This document shows, piece by piece, positions 28,683 to 40,299 of a DNA stretch of 64,000 nt; the first letter of the stretch is position 1, and each line of letters begins with the position of its first letter. Position numbers and translations under genes: made by a program. The DNA comes from Isochrysis galbana (Eukaryota > Haptophyta > Isochrysidales > Isochrysidaceae): the NCBI GenBank assembly GCA_018136815.1, contig CM030939.1:434001-498000 (forward strand), in the 5' to 3' direction. The notes under the pieces were generated by a model. The model saw only the letters and a program-made list of their open reading frames with translations. It was not told where the DNA came from and searched no databases.

Positions 28683-30137
28683 TTACTCAGAGTCTGAGCG
28701 TTCTTTGGTGAAGAGGGTCACCGCAGGATGTAGGCCGAGATCATCCAGACTTATATTCCAGCTCTCCACGCCAAGCTCTCTGCGCGGATAGTTCCTGACC
28801 AAGTCAAACTCATACATCTCAGGATCCGAACTTGCAACCCAGTCGACCACACAACGCATCGGGCTTTCCTTCCGAAAGCGTCGGGAAAGGCGCTTGCCAT
28901 CGGGCATTTTGATGACGATAGTGGTGACCTCTTCTCCCGGCGGTGGCTCAGCCGACAATGCTGCGCCCTTGGCCCGGCGCAACTCTCGTCGCCGCAAATC
29001 TGCTGCCCGTGCTTCAGCTTCCTCTCGTATAGCGATTGTGGCAGCATGGGCTGCCTCGCGCGCCGCGGCTTCTGCTGCCTCTGCTTCTGCAACTTCGGCT
29101 GCCTCGCGGGCCTGATCTTCGGCCAGCGCACGCTCGTACTCTGTCTGTTGTTCCTCAATAATGGCACGGTCGACGGCTCGAGCAGCGAACTCTTGGCGCG
29201 CGTTTGCAAGGAGGTGTGAAAAGATCTCCTGGATGGAACTGAGCTCTTGTATCACGGCCTCCTCGTCAAGCAAGCGACGTCCAGATAAGCTACCGATCGC
29301 TTGTGCTGTCTGACCGAGGGAGGGGCGCCCGGTCACTTGCTCAACCGATGCTTGCTGTCGGTCACAGAGGCCAAGAACAACTAGGGCTGGTACCTCACGA
29401 ACACGCATTGCCTGCCGAGCAACCCTCCCCTCACTGGTTGATCCGTCTGCAACCCAGAAGATGAAGTTCTCATCGACGAATGCAGAGAAGCGGAGCGAGG
29501 TAAGTAGCTGCTCGCAAACGAGGCGAGCCAAACTGCTTTTCGGCTCATGCACGTACACCAGCGTGAATTTGGCTTCACGGCGAGCTCGGTTGAGAGCACC
29601 CGAACATGATCCCCGAAAGAAGCGGGGATGCGTGGTGCCGTAGTCTGGTTCGAAACGGCGGGCGAAGAGCTGCATGGAGGCGGGAACAAGGTGAATTGGG
29701 TCCCTGGGCAATACACCGAGGATCCGCAGTGGAGTGAGGAGGAGCAACTCCACCACCGAAAGGAGTACGGACGTTGACCGTGTGCCGTGAAGCATTCGTC
29801 CAAGGCTGCCGAGCAGCCTCCGGATATGAGAAAAGCCGGGCAATGCTCCGACCATGCTCAGCAGGCTGGAAAGGTTAGAAAAGGGACTCTCCATCGGATC
29901 GAGCCGACCCACAACCCCAAGATGAGTGGCAGCTTGGTCGTTTGAGCTCTCAAATGTCGGGTCGTGCTCAGGTGGAGGTACAAGTGCGGCGGTTGGACTG
30001 GTGGTGGCGCGGCGGTCCTGCGCGTCGAAATGGAGCTCGATCGCCACCGACGCATCACCTCCTGCCACCTCGAGCAGAGCCTCGCTCTCCGCCGCGCTCA
30101 GTCCCGTGATGGCGGCCACCTGCTCCTCTACTTCCAT
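28683..30137 (-). CDS. UBX-domain p97 adaptor of the FAF2/UBXD8 type
   Basis: A single exon encodes 484 residues (human FAF2 is about 445). Domains in order: a UBA-like helix bundle (1-40, GLSAAESEALLEVAGGDASV); a hydrophobic hairpin (about 121-145, STSVLLSVVELLLLTPLRIL) that would insert into the ER or lipid-droplet membrane; a UAS thioredoxin-like domain (about 160-300, with FTLVYVHEPK and FSAFVDENFIFWVAD); an Ala/Glu-rich coiled coil (310-385); and a C-terminal UBX domain (400-480, TIVIKMPDGKRLSRRFRKES). FAF2 proteins recruit p97/Cdc48 to ubiquitinated substrates in ER-associated degradation; the function here is by family. The FP loop of UBX, usually FPR, is not obvious in this version. 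Confidence 0.88.
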   Translation of the reverse strand: MEVEEQVAAITGLSAAESEALLEVAGGDASVAIELHFDAQDRRATTSPTAALVPPPEHDPTFESSNDQAATHLGVVGRLDPMESPFSNLSSLLSMVGALPGFSHIRRLLGSLGRMLHGTRSTSVLLSVVELLLLTPLRILGVLPRDPIHLVPASMQLFARRFEPDYGTTHPRFFRGSCSGALNRARREAKFTLVYVHEPKSSLARLVCEQLLTSLRFSAFVDENFIFWVADGSTSEGRVARQAMRVREVPALVVLGLCDRQQASVEQVTGRPSLGQTAQAIGSLSGRRLLDEEAVIQELSSIQEIFSHLLANARQEFAARAVDRAIIEEQQTEYERALAEDQAREAAEVAEAEAAEAAAREAAHAATIAIREEAEARAADLRRRELRRAKGAALSAEPPPGEEVTTIVIKMPDGKRLSRRFRKESPMRCVVDWVASSDPEMYEFDLVRNYPRRELGVESWNISLDDLGLHPAVTLFTKERSDSE

Positions 30138-30179
30138 CTCGGCGCGGGGGGAGACCTCGTGTTCACTTAAGTGCTAAAG

Positions 30180-31672
30180 GTTTTCTAACTCTGGCGCGAG
30201 ACGGCGGGTGGCGGGCGCGCTGCCCACCTGCCCGCCTCTGCAGGCCTGAAGTCTGAAGGGGCGACGATGATGTGCACTGTTGGCTGGCTGCACGGGAGGC
30301 TGCTGGAGGCAGACGGGCAGACTTGGGAGGCCTAGGAGGGCCACCCTTATACGACAGAAGCGTTTGTCGGCAAGCAGGGTGGCAGGGAGAAGCAGTGGTG
30401 CACGCGCACAGGATCACAGTGCACAGTGTGAGAAAAAGTCCCACTGGGGGACAATAAGAAAAAACTGGGCTCAAGCAGACAAGTCCCCGGCACCCGGGGA
30501 GACAGCCGCGAGAGGCGAGGCCGGAGAGGAGAATTCTCTCGGGGGAGGATTAGAGAGGGTGAGGGCCTGGCGAAACAACTGTAATTCGGCGACCGGGAAC
30601 GGGAAACATAAGTTCTCTGTCGTTCACCGACAAATGATTTGACAACTCTACGATCGTCAGCACCTCCGAAGTGGTCTCCCTCGCCGCGCCTGCCGCCAGC
30701 TTCGCCCCTTCCTCATTGCCCTCAGGCCCTATGGGCCATCCCAATTCGTCATTATGCCACCCAGCTCTTCACTAGCCTTCTACCTGCGCTAGCCGGAGCG
30801 CCCCTCCCTCCACACTCAGACAGCCCCCCACGCCAGGATCCTGTATTGGTCTCGCAGGCAAGGGGGCCTAATGGGAGGGTGAGGAGCAACTCCTCAGAGA
30901 GGAGGAGCTGTGGGGAAGGAGATGTCTGAGTGGCGGCGCTATACCCTTGCACTAGGCATGGGCAGCGACGCCGCCTCAAGACATGTCCTCCCTCTTGTCT
31001 TGAGTCGAAATTTTTGGTGCTTGATGCGAGAATTTTAAAAGGTTTTTTTTTGAGGCTCGGGAGCGGTCGCGGCACGCTCCATAGTTCAAACTATAACAAT
31101 AGTTTTTGACAACTCTACGATAGATAGATTTATTCTCATAAAAATATCATTAAATTATGTTACGAATGGTGCCCCCAGCGCCCTTTCAAACATGCCACAG
31201 ACACTAGAAATCAGGCTCTAGACGCGCACATATGGACTGCCTGCGCGTCGCCATGCGGCGCACAGACAGTCCATACACATATCTTACGAATACACACGCG
31301 CACTGCCCCCCCAATTCGACCCCTTCGAGCCCTGTAGCCGATCTGCTGACCAGCCCTCCCCAACGGCAGGGGAGGAGTGGAGAGAGAGGGGGGCTCGTGC
31401 CCCCCCGCCCCCCCATGGGCGAACCAAGTATAAACTTAATTGACCTATGCCGGCGAAGGTGAGCTGCAAGTCGGCCTCGCCACGTTGCCTGACGTCACGG
31501 CTGGCATTGCCGCCAATAATACCGTCGAGGTGGCTTGGTTCACCCGTAAGGCAAAGGCGCATGCATGACGAATTGGGATGGCCCATAGGGCCTGAGGGCA
31601 ATGAGGAAGGGGCCATGCCGGCGGCAGGCGCGGCGGAGGAGACGAGTTCGGAGGTGCTGACGGGCTGAAGCC
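30180..31672. repeat. Repeat mosaic between FAF2-like gene and tandem duplication
   Basis: The FAF2 promoter should lie at the left. At 30655-30760 (plus) and 31560-31672 (minus) are pieces of the copia-type gag start also seen at 16154. TTTGACAACTCTACGAT occurs at 30637 and 31106. The 16848 hairpin repeat recurs at 31070-31108, and a family-B hairpin lies at 31422-31441. From 31440 to 31560 the minus strand encodes GEPSHLDGIIGGNASRDVRQ in frame after the gag-like start; I cannot assign it to a domain. No host gene is seen. Confidence 0.5.
31422..31441 (-). repeat. Family-B retroposon 5' hairpin
   Basis: AACCAAGTATAAACTTAATT. On the minus strand the stem is AATTAAGT/ACTTGGTT with two U-G wobble pairs, whereas on the plus strand the same positions are C-A mismatches. 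The hairpin is followed on the minus strand by CGCCCATGGGGGG. Wobble pairing only on the minus strand agrees with the element's orientation. Confidence 0.6.
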
Positions 31673-32382
31673 CGTCAGCAGAGGAAGGCGGGCAGGCGGG
31701 CTTGAGCGAGGGCGAGGACGGCGGCGAAAGCGACATTGAGCGAGCGGCGAGAGGCGAGGGTGAGTGAGAGGAGGGCTGTGGTGGCAGGGGCTGGCGAGGC
31801 GAGGCGAGGTTGTAGGGTATGAGTGTTACGAGAGCGAGAACGACGAGAGCGAGAGCGACGAATGACGACTAACGACAGGTCGACGGACAGAGACACCCAG
31901 GAAAACACCCCGACTCTCGCCCCACGACTTTCTCACGTAACTCGACTGAAATCAAACCCAAACACTCCGGCCAGACAACGACGGACGACGATCAGAAGGC
32001 GATCTGTCGGCGATCCCGTCTGGAAGGCGTCAGCAGAGGAAGGCGGGCAGGCGGGCTTGAGCGAGGGCGAGGACGGCGGCGAAAGCGACATTGAGCGAGC
32101 GGCGAGAGGCGAGGGTGAGTGAGAGGAGGGCTGTGGTGGCAGGGGCTGGCGAGGCGAGGCGAGGTTGTAGGGTATGAGTGTTACGAGAGCGAGAACGACG
32201 AGAGCGAGAGCGACGAATGACGACTAACGACAGGTCGACGGACAGAGACACCCAGGAAAACACCCCGACTCTCGCCCCACGACTTTCTCACGTAACTCGA
32301 CTGAAATCAAACCCAAACACTCCGGCCAGGCAACGACGGACGACGATCAGAAGGCGATCTGTCGGCGATCCCGTCTGGAAGG
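31673..32382. repeat. 355-bp tandem duplication
   Basis: Positions 31673-32027 are repeated at 32028-32382. By eye I find a single base difference (gccagacaacg at 31973 against gccaggcaacg at 32328). The unit holds the copia-type gag start on the minus strand (MSLSPPSS region) and its leader. Near-identity implies a recent duplication, or an assembly artefact. Confidence 0.85.
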
Positions 32383-32740
32383 GGAATCGCACCATAACGG
32401 AAACGAGGGGCAATCCTGCCGCGCAGGATTCCAAGAGACCTACCGAATAAGACGAAAGGAGTGCGATGTGCCTAAGGGGGAGATGCGAAGAGGTCGCAAA
32501 TTAAACCTGATTGCCCCCAGAAGCAGATAAAGAACCGCAGGGGAGATAGCAAATTAAACCTATCTGCGAGGCGCCTGGGAGGAAGAAAGGTAGGGAAACT
32601 TCCCTTCTCTTTCGAGAGAAAGAGAGAGGGCGCTCCACAACCCACGATCCCATGCATCCAAGCGAAGCTTTTGACCGAGAACGAGAACGAGAGAATTATA
32701 ACGATAAATACCGAACGACGAAGAGAAGAGCGAAGCCTAA
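32383..32740. other. Spacer after the tandem duplication
   Basis: Short direct repeats GCAAATTAAACCT occur at 32496 and 32549. No gene is recognised. Confidence 0.35.
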
Positions 32741-32763
32741 CGAGTGTCGATTCGCGAATGCGA

Positions 32764-33568
32764 TTATGCATGGCCCACGCAGAGTGTTGCCTTCAAGGTT
32801 TGCATCGGAGGCCACGATCGACATCGTCGTCCATTGGTGTTCAAGTCCACCGAGGCTCTGAAAGACTTCCTTCCCGTGGCAGTGGACGTGTCGGAGACGA
32901 GCTCACCTAACGCGCCGAAGATCACGAAGCACGGGCGTGACGCCCTCTTCTTGTACGTGGCTGCCGAGGAGCCGGAGCTGATGGTGCAGCCCCCTGCTAT
33001 CAGGCGGCGCGGCGGCCGTGTCAGCAACGACGGCAATGATAGCAGTGACAACGAGGAAGAGGGGAGCGATATTGAGGAGGTGGAGGAATGCAGCGATGAG
33101 GCCAGCGAGGCCAGCGAGGCTAGTAAGACAGAGGAGGAAGATTTGCAGACTAACACCGCTCGCTCGAGCAGGCCCAACGCCGCTCGCGGCGTAGCGGGTT
33201 GCGGCGGCGACGGGCACAGCGCCGCGGGTCGCGGCGGCGGTCATAATAGAGGTCGCCGCAGCGGTCGCCGCAGCGGCGACGGGAGTGGCGGCGGGAGCTG
33301 TCGCGGCGGCGGGAGCTGTCGCGGCGGCGGGATCTGTGGCGGCGGTGGGCCTGCTGCTATGTGCCATTGTAGCGATGAGGATAGCTCCGACTCCGGTGCG
33401 ATGATCCGCACTCAGGAAGTGGAAATCGCGCTACGCCTGGGAGAGCAAGCCGAGAATGATCGGGCAAAGCGGGCGAGGACGCGTGCGGCTCGGCTGGCTG
33501 CGCGTGAGGAGCGACGCGGCAGCCGCGAGCAAGGATCGGAGAAGCGCCGGCGCTCCGCACGCTCCTAG
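32764..33568 (+). CDS. Unknown acidic/Gly-rich ORF, probably a 3' exon or repeat ORF
   Basis: The frame is open from 32744 without an in-frame ATG near its start (first codon GTG), so coding probably begins after an acceptor; AG at 32781-32782 (cacgcagAG) is one candidate. The sequence reads FKVCIGGHDRHRRPLVFKST, then an acidic run (DNEEEGSDIEEVEECSDEAS), a long Gly/Arg/Cys repeat (GGGSCRGGGSCRGGG) and a basic helix (ENDRAKRARTRAARLAAREE) to a stop at 33566-33568. I recognise no domain. It lies between repeat blocks and could belong to a mobile element. Confidence 0.3.
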
Positions 33569-34606
33569 TGCCCCAGCACGTTCGCTTTCGTGGTGGTGTG
33601 CGGCGGCTCCGGCGCAGCGGGAACGTAGAACGTAGCTAGCTAGCATGGCGGCGGTAGTAAGTCGGTTGTAGGTGGTTGTGTCGACCTGGGCTTGCTGTAG
33701 TTGATTGAAGTCTTGCAGCTGGTGCTTTCTAGTACCCAGATTAGCGAATGGACGGTGTTTCCCACTTCTTGACATGGTCGATGCCATTGTGCACTTTGCG
33801 CCCGTTCCGAGATCATAAAATGTGGTTTATGATCTCCGGCTGAGGCTCGTTCTTAAGCGTCAAGTGTAGCGGCGATGGCGCTCTGCCTCGCACAAGCCGC
33901 GGTGGTTGCCTCGATTCCGCGGTGGTGGTCTGCCTCGAATGGGCACCACCGCGATATGAGTCACATTTGTTGGTAGTAAAGGCATAAACTTAGTGGCATG
34001 AAGCATAAAGCGCGCAAATAGTATTAATAAGTAGTCGTAAAATAGCTAAGGTACAAATGGGATCCTCGGCCTTGCGCTTTGACAGGCGACGGAGCAGATG
34101 GTAGTGTAAGATGGTCAAACTATTGCAACAACGCCGGGTGCGAACGACGAACGCATAGATAGCATACGAGCGCAGTGCAAGACCACGCCAATAGCTATCT
34201 TTCACGAGCATGCGCATCACTATGTCTAGAAAAAATACCCTGCTTCCCACCTCGAAGAAGTGGAGCTCCCCAAATTTGTGGCATCATTGTGCACGGATTC
34301 CACCTCGATTCCGTAGTTGCCACCTTCGCTCGGTAAAGTTGTCCAGTATTCATCAATATCAACCTGAATAAGGCAAGATTCGCAGTCGAAGTAAGGAGTT
34401 AAAGGCCTAGGCCTTTCGAGCTCTGCCTCTCACGATATTCCGGCACCATCGGCCGTACATTGCGAGCCCTAGAAAAGTCTTCCCCACAGCCTTAACCCCT
34501 AAGAGTCGCTTGGTCGTCTCGCTGTCCGCTGTCCCGCCGTACATGCGCACGGCTCGCGCGGCCTTGAGCCACAGGACTGCCTGATCTGTGCCCAACATAA
34601 ACTTGA
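33569..34606. other. Spacer with a hairpin; no confident gene
   Basis: GAGATCATAAA...TTTATGATCTC (33812-33839) is a hairpin followed on the minus strand, after 20 bases, by ATG GCA (33787), a further possible retroposon 5' end; the frame behind it reads MASTMSRSGKHRPFANLGTR. A minus-strand frame at 34407-34598 (63 residues, GVKAVGKTFLGLAMYGRWCR) lies just downstream of the DYRK stop and is unassigned. Nothing else is recognised. Confidence 0.35.
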
Positions 34607-37600
34607 TCAGCCGGTGAAAACGTCTTCAAAGCTAAAGCTAGATTCGTGACCCTCGCCTGCGCTACACTTGCTAGTGCCAACATCCTCCCTCTTGTCGCTA
34701 GCCTTTGTCCCGCCATCTTCCTTGGAGATGTCGTCGAGGTGCACTTTATTTACTTGTGGTCGTCGGGCTTGCGACCTTTCGATGTCCGAACGGTCTCCAC
34801 GGCTGCCTCCAGTAGGCGGCCCACCCGAGCGCTCGCCACCTGTATTCACTGCCAACCGCATAGGCGGCGCGGGTCCCGGCCCCTGTTGATAGCCACTATA
34901 CATTTGCCTAAACGGCACGAACGCCTCGGCCGGACCGGGCTGCTCACGAGCCGATTGTTCGCTAAGCTCTAGTCCCGGTCTCGGCGCCCCCGAGGAAGCG
35001 ACTGCGCCATTGTACTCGCCCCAGCACGAGTGGCAGTACAGGCGGCTGTCGCTTTCGTCAATGTGGCCCGTGCGCCACATGTTGCATTGAGCACAGTGGC
35101 CAATGACTTCAGCGGCGATGCCGTTCCCATGGTGCGGTAGCATACTGCGGTCAGGCGGAGACGACGCCAGGTGGATGCCATCCGGCGAGTAGCCGCCGAC
35201 GAAACCACCGATCGATGGCATGCCGCCGCCGTGCTGCACGTTTGGTGGTATGTTGCCCGTGTTCACACCGAAGAAAGTCTGCGGAGCGTGCTGGCTATGC
35301 GACATCGGCACCATCACGGGGATCGCAGGCGACGGTGAATGCGAGCCGCCCGTCCACCCACCATGCACGTGGGACACGATTTGCTGGTGCGGTGGCGGTC
35401 CTTGCTGCCAGCCACCAGGCGAAGCAGTGGAGAGGGCGACGTGGATCGTCTGCATCGAAGGCGGAGAAAGCGACAAAGGAGGCGATGGGAAGTATGCGGG
35501 CGGCGATGTCGACTGCGGTAATGCGTAGAATGAGCCCGGCGGAGAGCCGCCCGTATGGCCGCCCACCATGCCCACCGGCAGTGTGATCCGCTGCATGGGT
35601 GAGGAGCGCGCAGGCATTAGCCTTGGCGATGCCTGCGGCGACTGCTGAGGAGATGAGCCATGGTTTGCCCCGCTACGCATACTGCATCGCTTCGGATGCT
35701 TATCGCGATTGCCCGGGAACTTTGCCGGGGTCTGTGGTTTCGAGCTACCCGCCGAACTCGAGGCAATCCGAGTGGCCGAACCCGGCGCTTGCGCGGCCGC
35801 CGGCGCAGCATCGGGCACGGCGGCGATAGTCGATCTATCTCGTCCATCGCCCTTGCTGACAGACACTTCTTTGGCCTCGGTTGTCGATGCAGCCTGCGGA
35901 CCCGCAAAGCGGCCAGTGTACTTGGCACCGGTGATGAAAGGGTGCTGGATCGCCTGGCAAGGCCTCCAGCGTGTGGACGGATCGAACTGGAGCAGGCCAA
36001 AGAGAAAAGACAGCATGGCACAGCGTCGCTCCGACTCGGCGTCTGCCTCCTGCACTGTTGCGTGGGGCTTACGAGGAGGGTGGCGTGTGATTAGGTCGGG
36101 AAGCAACTTGTATCGGAAGTATTGCTTGTTGCGGCAAAGCGGCACGCCCATCTCACGCGCGTACTCCTCCTCAGGCTTCAGTCTCCATGTTGAAGGAGGA
36201 GGCTGTAGGACCGAGCCCGCCGAAGCAGCGTTTCGGTCAAGGGTGCGCTTTGCGGAGGTGCCGTCGGCCCCATCAGAGATGGCACAGCTGGTGACCGCCG
36301 TGGGAGCACCACTATTGACTTCATCGCGGAAGGTGCTGGCAGCACGCATCGGCTCAAAGAACTTTCTCGCCAGCGAGCATCGCGAGAGGAAGGAGTCGGA
36401 GGGCACGCCGAGCATCTCCACGACACGAAGGAGCTGGGGTGGGTGGGTGGATGGGTGAGGGCATTGGACTAAGGGTGGACGGGACGCTGGCAGGGAGAGC
36501 GCACAACCGTCCAGGGCCGAACCCGAACGGAGTGCTAGCTGGGCTAACATACTTGGTTGTACTCCGACTCGCCGGGGAACAGCGGCAGACCAAGAAAAAA
36601 CTCGCCCACAATACAGCCGAGAGACCAGGTGTCAACCTCAACGCCATACGGGTGGCCCAAAAGCACCTCGGGCGAGCGATAGAAGCGCGACTGGATGTAG
36701 GTAGATGTGGGTCTTTGCGCGGCGTAGCATGCTGATCCGAAGTCGATGATCTTGATGGTTGGGGACTGCAGGTTGCGTAGCAGGATGTTCTCGGGTTTCA
36801 GGTCGCAGTGCATGATTCCTTCACGCCGCAGCAGGACAAGGGCCTGAAGCAGCTGCTTGGCAAAGAAGCGCACGAGCGAGATGGACAGGCCACGGCACCC
36901 GTTCTGCTGCAGAAGCTGCAAGAGGTTTACACCGAGGGCCTCAAAGACGAGACACGCGTGGTCCTGGTAGTAGAAATGCTGCCGCAGCTGGACGATGAGG
37001 GCGCGCGCATCCTTGCCGCCCTCGCTCTTGGAGCCAGACGGGTCATCCTCACAATTATCGGGGATGCGGAACCGATTGAGGATTTTGACCTCCATCTCGG
37101 CCTGCTTGCTAAGCGCCCGGCGGTTGCGGATCACCTTGAGCGCGAAGCACTCGTCGGAGTGTGAGGGGCGCACCTTGAAGACCTGCGCGCAGATTTGTAA
37201 GGAGGGAGTCACGCGCTGGTACAGAAGCCCCCTTGCGTGCGTGAGGCCAAGGGCGGGGGGTGGGGGGGAGGGATTGGGACCGCTGGTGCGGCGTTGGGGT
37301 TCACCTGGCCAAAGGTGCCCTTGCCCAATGCAGAGAGCACCTCAAACTCTTCGCCTGATGGGGCACGGATGACGTCTGACACGGAGACGACAAGATCACC
37401 CAATTCATTGTCGTGCGGACTGCGTGGGGAGACATGTAGCTCAGTCACGCCAGCCCCCCCCCCCCCAACCTCCCCTTCCCCCTTGGCCCCTCTTGTTGGG
37501 GGCTGCAGCAGAGACAACACATTGGGTCGAGCCGGGCGGGTCGTCGGGATGTCCGGTGAGTTGGCACAGCGGACGTGGCGACAAGCGGAAGATGTCGGGT

Positions 37601-37944
37601 GCACATAGGAGCGCGCGGCTTCGCGTTTGAGCCGACCGTCAGCTGAGTACCGGGCATGCCCCCCTCCCCTCCCCCTTCTCTCTGGACAGCACTCACCACT
37701 GAGCCGAGCGTGTCGACGGTTTAGTGAGCAGCCTCCTTGCAGGCGGTGAGGTTGGTCCAGCGGAATGCGACGGGTTCACCAGCGCGCACGTCTCGGCCAG
37801 CTGCACTGAGAGGCGTAAGAGAGGGGAAGGGGCGGCGGAGGCGCGGACCGCCGTCGGAGCCGAGGGCCGAGAGACATAGAGCCCAAAGGCAGAGTGGCGC
37901 TCAGCCTGGCTGAGCGGCTCCCACTTTCCCGACGAGGCGGCCAT
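34607..37944 (-). CDS. DYRK-family dual-specificity protein kinase with zinc-ribbon-like tail
   Basis: Four exons join in phase with GT-AG ends: 37944-37697, 37419-37305, 37182-36553 and 36433-34607 (939 residues). Exon 2 gives the glycine loop (LSALGKGTFGQ), exon 3 the core: FALKVI (catalytic Lys), HCDLKPENILL, IDFGSACY and the activation loop STYIQSRFYRSPEVLLGHPY. DYRKs autophosphorylate the second Tyr of a YxY motif; here the first Tyr is Ser but the second is kept. The last exon completes the C-lobe (FGLLQFDPSTRWRPCQAIQH) and adds a long Pro/Ser/Gly-rich tail with a CAQC...CHSC pair (GHCAQCNMWRTGHIDESDSR, then YCHSCW). The layout is nearest to YAK1/DYRK2-like kinases, which act in growth and stress control. 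Confidence 0.9.
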
Positions 37945-38519
37945 GCGCGCGCGAAGTTGGCGGGGAGGGGGAGGGGGGGAAGGAGCGAGGACTTAAGCGT
38001 GAGGAGAGAGGGTGCGAGAGAGGGGTGGGGGGGGGGGGGGGGGAGTCGGCGGCGGCGCGCGCGCGGCCGCAGAGAGCGAGAGTAAGGGTCAGCGGGCGGG
38101 CGACGAGAGGATGACATATCAGAAGAGGAGGAAAGAAGAAAAGGATGTTTAACCTGGTTAACCTGAGTTGTTTTGTAGAGGCTTTTGTTTTCTGAGGGGT
38201 GACGTCGTCGTCGTCGTTGAACCGTCATTGGCTTGTCGCGCTAGCTAGCACTCAATGGTTACTCTGATCTACATTGTTCTACTCACAGCCACTGGGCCCA
38301 AAATGAGTTGGGCTAAACATAGTACCCCCGCCGAGAGCAGTTCGTCTCTCCTCTACGCGCAACTGAGCGCGCGTTCCCCGGATCTCTTCATCCAACACAA
38401 GGTTGGACCAAACACAGAAACCGAACAACTTTTCAAATTAAGTGAGCCGTTCGAATCCCCGAACCCGCTCAAGGGAGCGGATGTTGAGTCCCACGCTTCG
38501 GAATGGGGCCAACGAGCAC
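37945..38519. promoter_or_regulatory. Upstream region of the DYRK gene and repeat edge
   Basis: The probable DYRK promoter (37945-38220) is GC-rich with a G run at 38028-38043. From 38222 to 38330 a dispersed repeat shared with 25690-25800 begins. Promoter assignment is by position. Confidence 0.35.
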
Positions 38520-39085
38520 TGTCCTGTCGCATCCGCGATCGACCTTTTTGTTTTAGAAGTTGTTTGCGTTTCTATGTTCCCTCCTTGCAGGCTAGCCACT
38601 AGTCACCGTCGCAGGGTCCTACATTCGCCCATTCGCCCTCTTTGCCCTCGCCTCCTTTGTCGCCTCCCTTGTCGCCTGCTTGCCCCTCACCTGGCTTACC
38701 TCCTTGCGTGCTCCTCGCGTTTTTAGGCTAAGTCGCGCGTTCAGGTATCGCCGGTGCAAGGAACCGCCCCCATGTGTGACCCTGATTCCCCCTCGGGTGT
38801 TGGCCGTTGGATTATATCGTGGCGCTATCTTATCGTGGCGCTATCTTACTTCGGTCTTCATCAACTCACTTAAGGGTTTTCGAAAGATTCCCTCCTTATT
38901 CTTGTGCGTAACTGTCGCCTCCGTCGGATCGTCCGTCGCCCCGTCGCTCTCTTGTCGGCATTCTCTTCCTTGTTCGGTCCCTGGCAGCATCCTTCGCCAG
39001 GGCTCGCCCCACCGACGCCACTCTAACTACCCCCCGCACACAACGCCCCACGTCAGAGGGCGGGGTGTGGACTAACGCCACAGGA

Positions 39086-40299
39086 AAAAAAAACCTTTTA
39101 ATATTCTCGCCTCGCACGTGGCATTGGGTCGCATATTCGTAGCCACGCCCATTCCCCTTACACTCCCTCTCTTCCCGCCTTGCGGCAACTCCCCTCGTGC
39201 TCTACTTAGGGGCCCAGGTCCTGCGGGGTTTACGGGTTGGGCGGAGTGCGCCTGCCCTCAGCGGTCAGCGGTGCGTGCACGCCTTCCTCCTATGCCGCTG
39301 AGTGACTTGCATATTCTAGATGCTTTTCGGATCTGCGACGCTATCCATGTCGTGACTTTGCTTATGCTATGGCTGCTGACTATCCCGTGTCCTTGTCTTC
39401 GATTGTAGAGGTATGTTTCGCCGCTTTAGTGTCGCATTCGCGAGCCTTTGCAGGCTATTTCGCTATTTTCCGCTCTACCTACCGTTATAACCGCGATGGT
39501 AAGTCATCAATCGTCGTTCTTATGTCTATCTCTACGTCTACAACGTCTCCACGCTTCTATCAATCACTACACTTCATTCAATGTTGGTCTACCATTATAC
39601 CCACGTGGCCAAGCAGCTTCTACAGGCTTCTTTCTACTCGGAATATGAATATGCTCTAGCTCTGGACTGATCACCCAGGCATGGAGATCAAGGGAGTAGT
39701 AAGCACATGTCGATGAAGACCAAGGAAGTAGCGAGCATCTTGCTTGCTAAAGTACACCCTCAAGAACCTCAAGCGTCTAGACTCTGTAAGTCTAACACCT
39801 CTGTAAGCTTCTAGACTTTTTAAGTCTACCAGCTACTCCATGGCTAAGCTACGAAAAGCTATAGGTAAAGTGCACGCCGCTGTGCTCGCGTTGAGACGCT
39901 ATTCGCCGATGAATCTTGTAGGATCTTCACTAAGCATGGATGAATCCCTTTCGCGCCTTTTCTGTGTGCAATCCTTCTCTAGGACGACGAGACGACGAGT
40001 TCTCTTCTGGCCAATTGGTTCCTTCTTTGCTCTCTCTGTTGACCCACCGTGGCTTTCGCTCCCGTGTTTATTACGTGTTGCCCTTGTTTATGTTAGAAAA
40101 AGGTGTGGCGTGTCTTCGTACGCATCCAGCAACCGTCGCAGCGCTCTGCGATCGAAGCCGTACCGTGACCCCTCGTACCCTTGAGCCCCTACTGAGTTGT
40201 GTGTGGTCTCTCGCTAGAAATCACCGCCCGCGGCGGGGGGCCCGAAGGAGAGGAGGGGAGCGCCGGCGCGCTCCATGGCAACCAAGTATAAACTTAGTT
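39086..40299 (-). mobile_element. Family-B retroposon B' with 16-bp target duplications
   Basis: GACTAACGCCACAGGA flanks it at 39070-39085 and 40300-40315. On the minus strand it begins exactly at 40299 with the hairpin AACTAAGTTTATACTTGGTT, then GCCATGGAGCGCGCC, and ends with GAATATTAAAAGG and a T run at 39086-39093. The interior contains a long repeat (39430-40015) that is also found at 50880-52313, including the MAKLRKAIGK stretch. No reverse transcriptase is encoded, so it is non-autonomous or deleted. Confidence 0.8.
39430..40015 (+). repeat. Dispersed repeat (gcattcgcgagcct ... MAKLRKAIGK)
   Basis: It runs from cgcattcgcgagcctttgca through caatcactacacttcattca and aagcgtctagactctgtaag to an ATG (39840) that opens MAKLRKAIGKVHAAVLALRR. 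Copies: 50880-51248 plus 52174-52313 (split by an insertion), 26765-26950 (inverted, end only) and 25805-25860 (start only). Its origin is unknown. Confidence 0.65.

Noticed and set aside
34407-34598. 63-residue minus-strand ORF just after the DYRK stop
   Set aside because: No recognisable motif and no splice sites linking it to the kinase; kept only as a remark in the spacer entry.
38440-38472. GTTCGAATCCCCGAAC, tRNA T-arm look-alike
   Set aside because: No matching D arm, anticodon arm or acceptor stem upstream.
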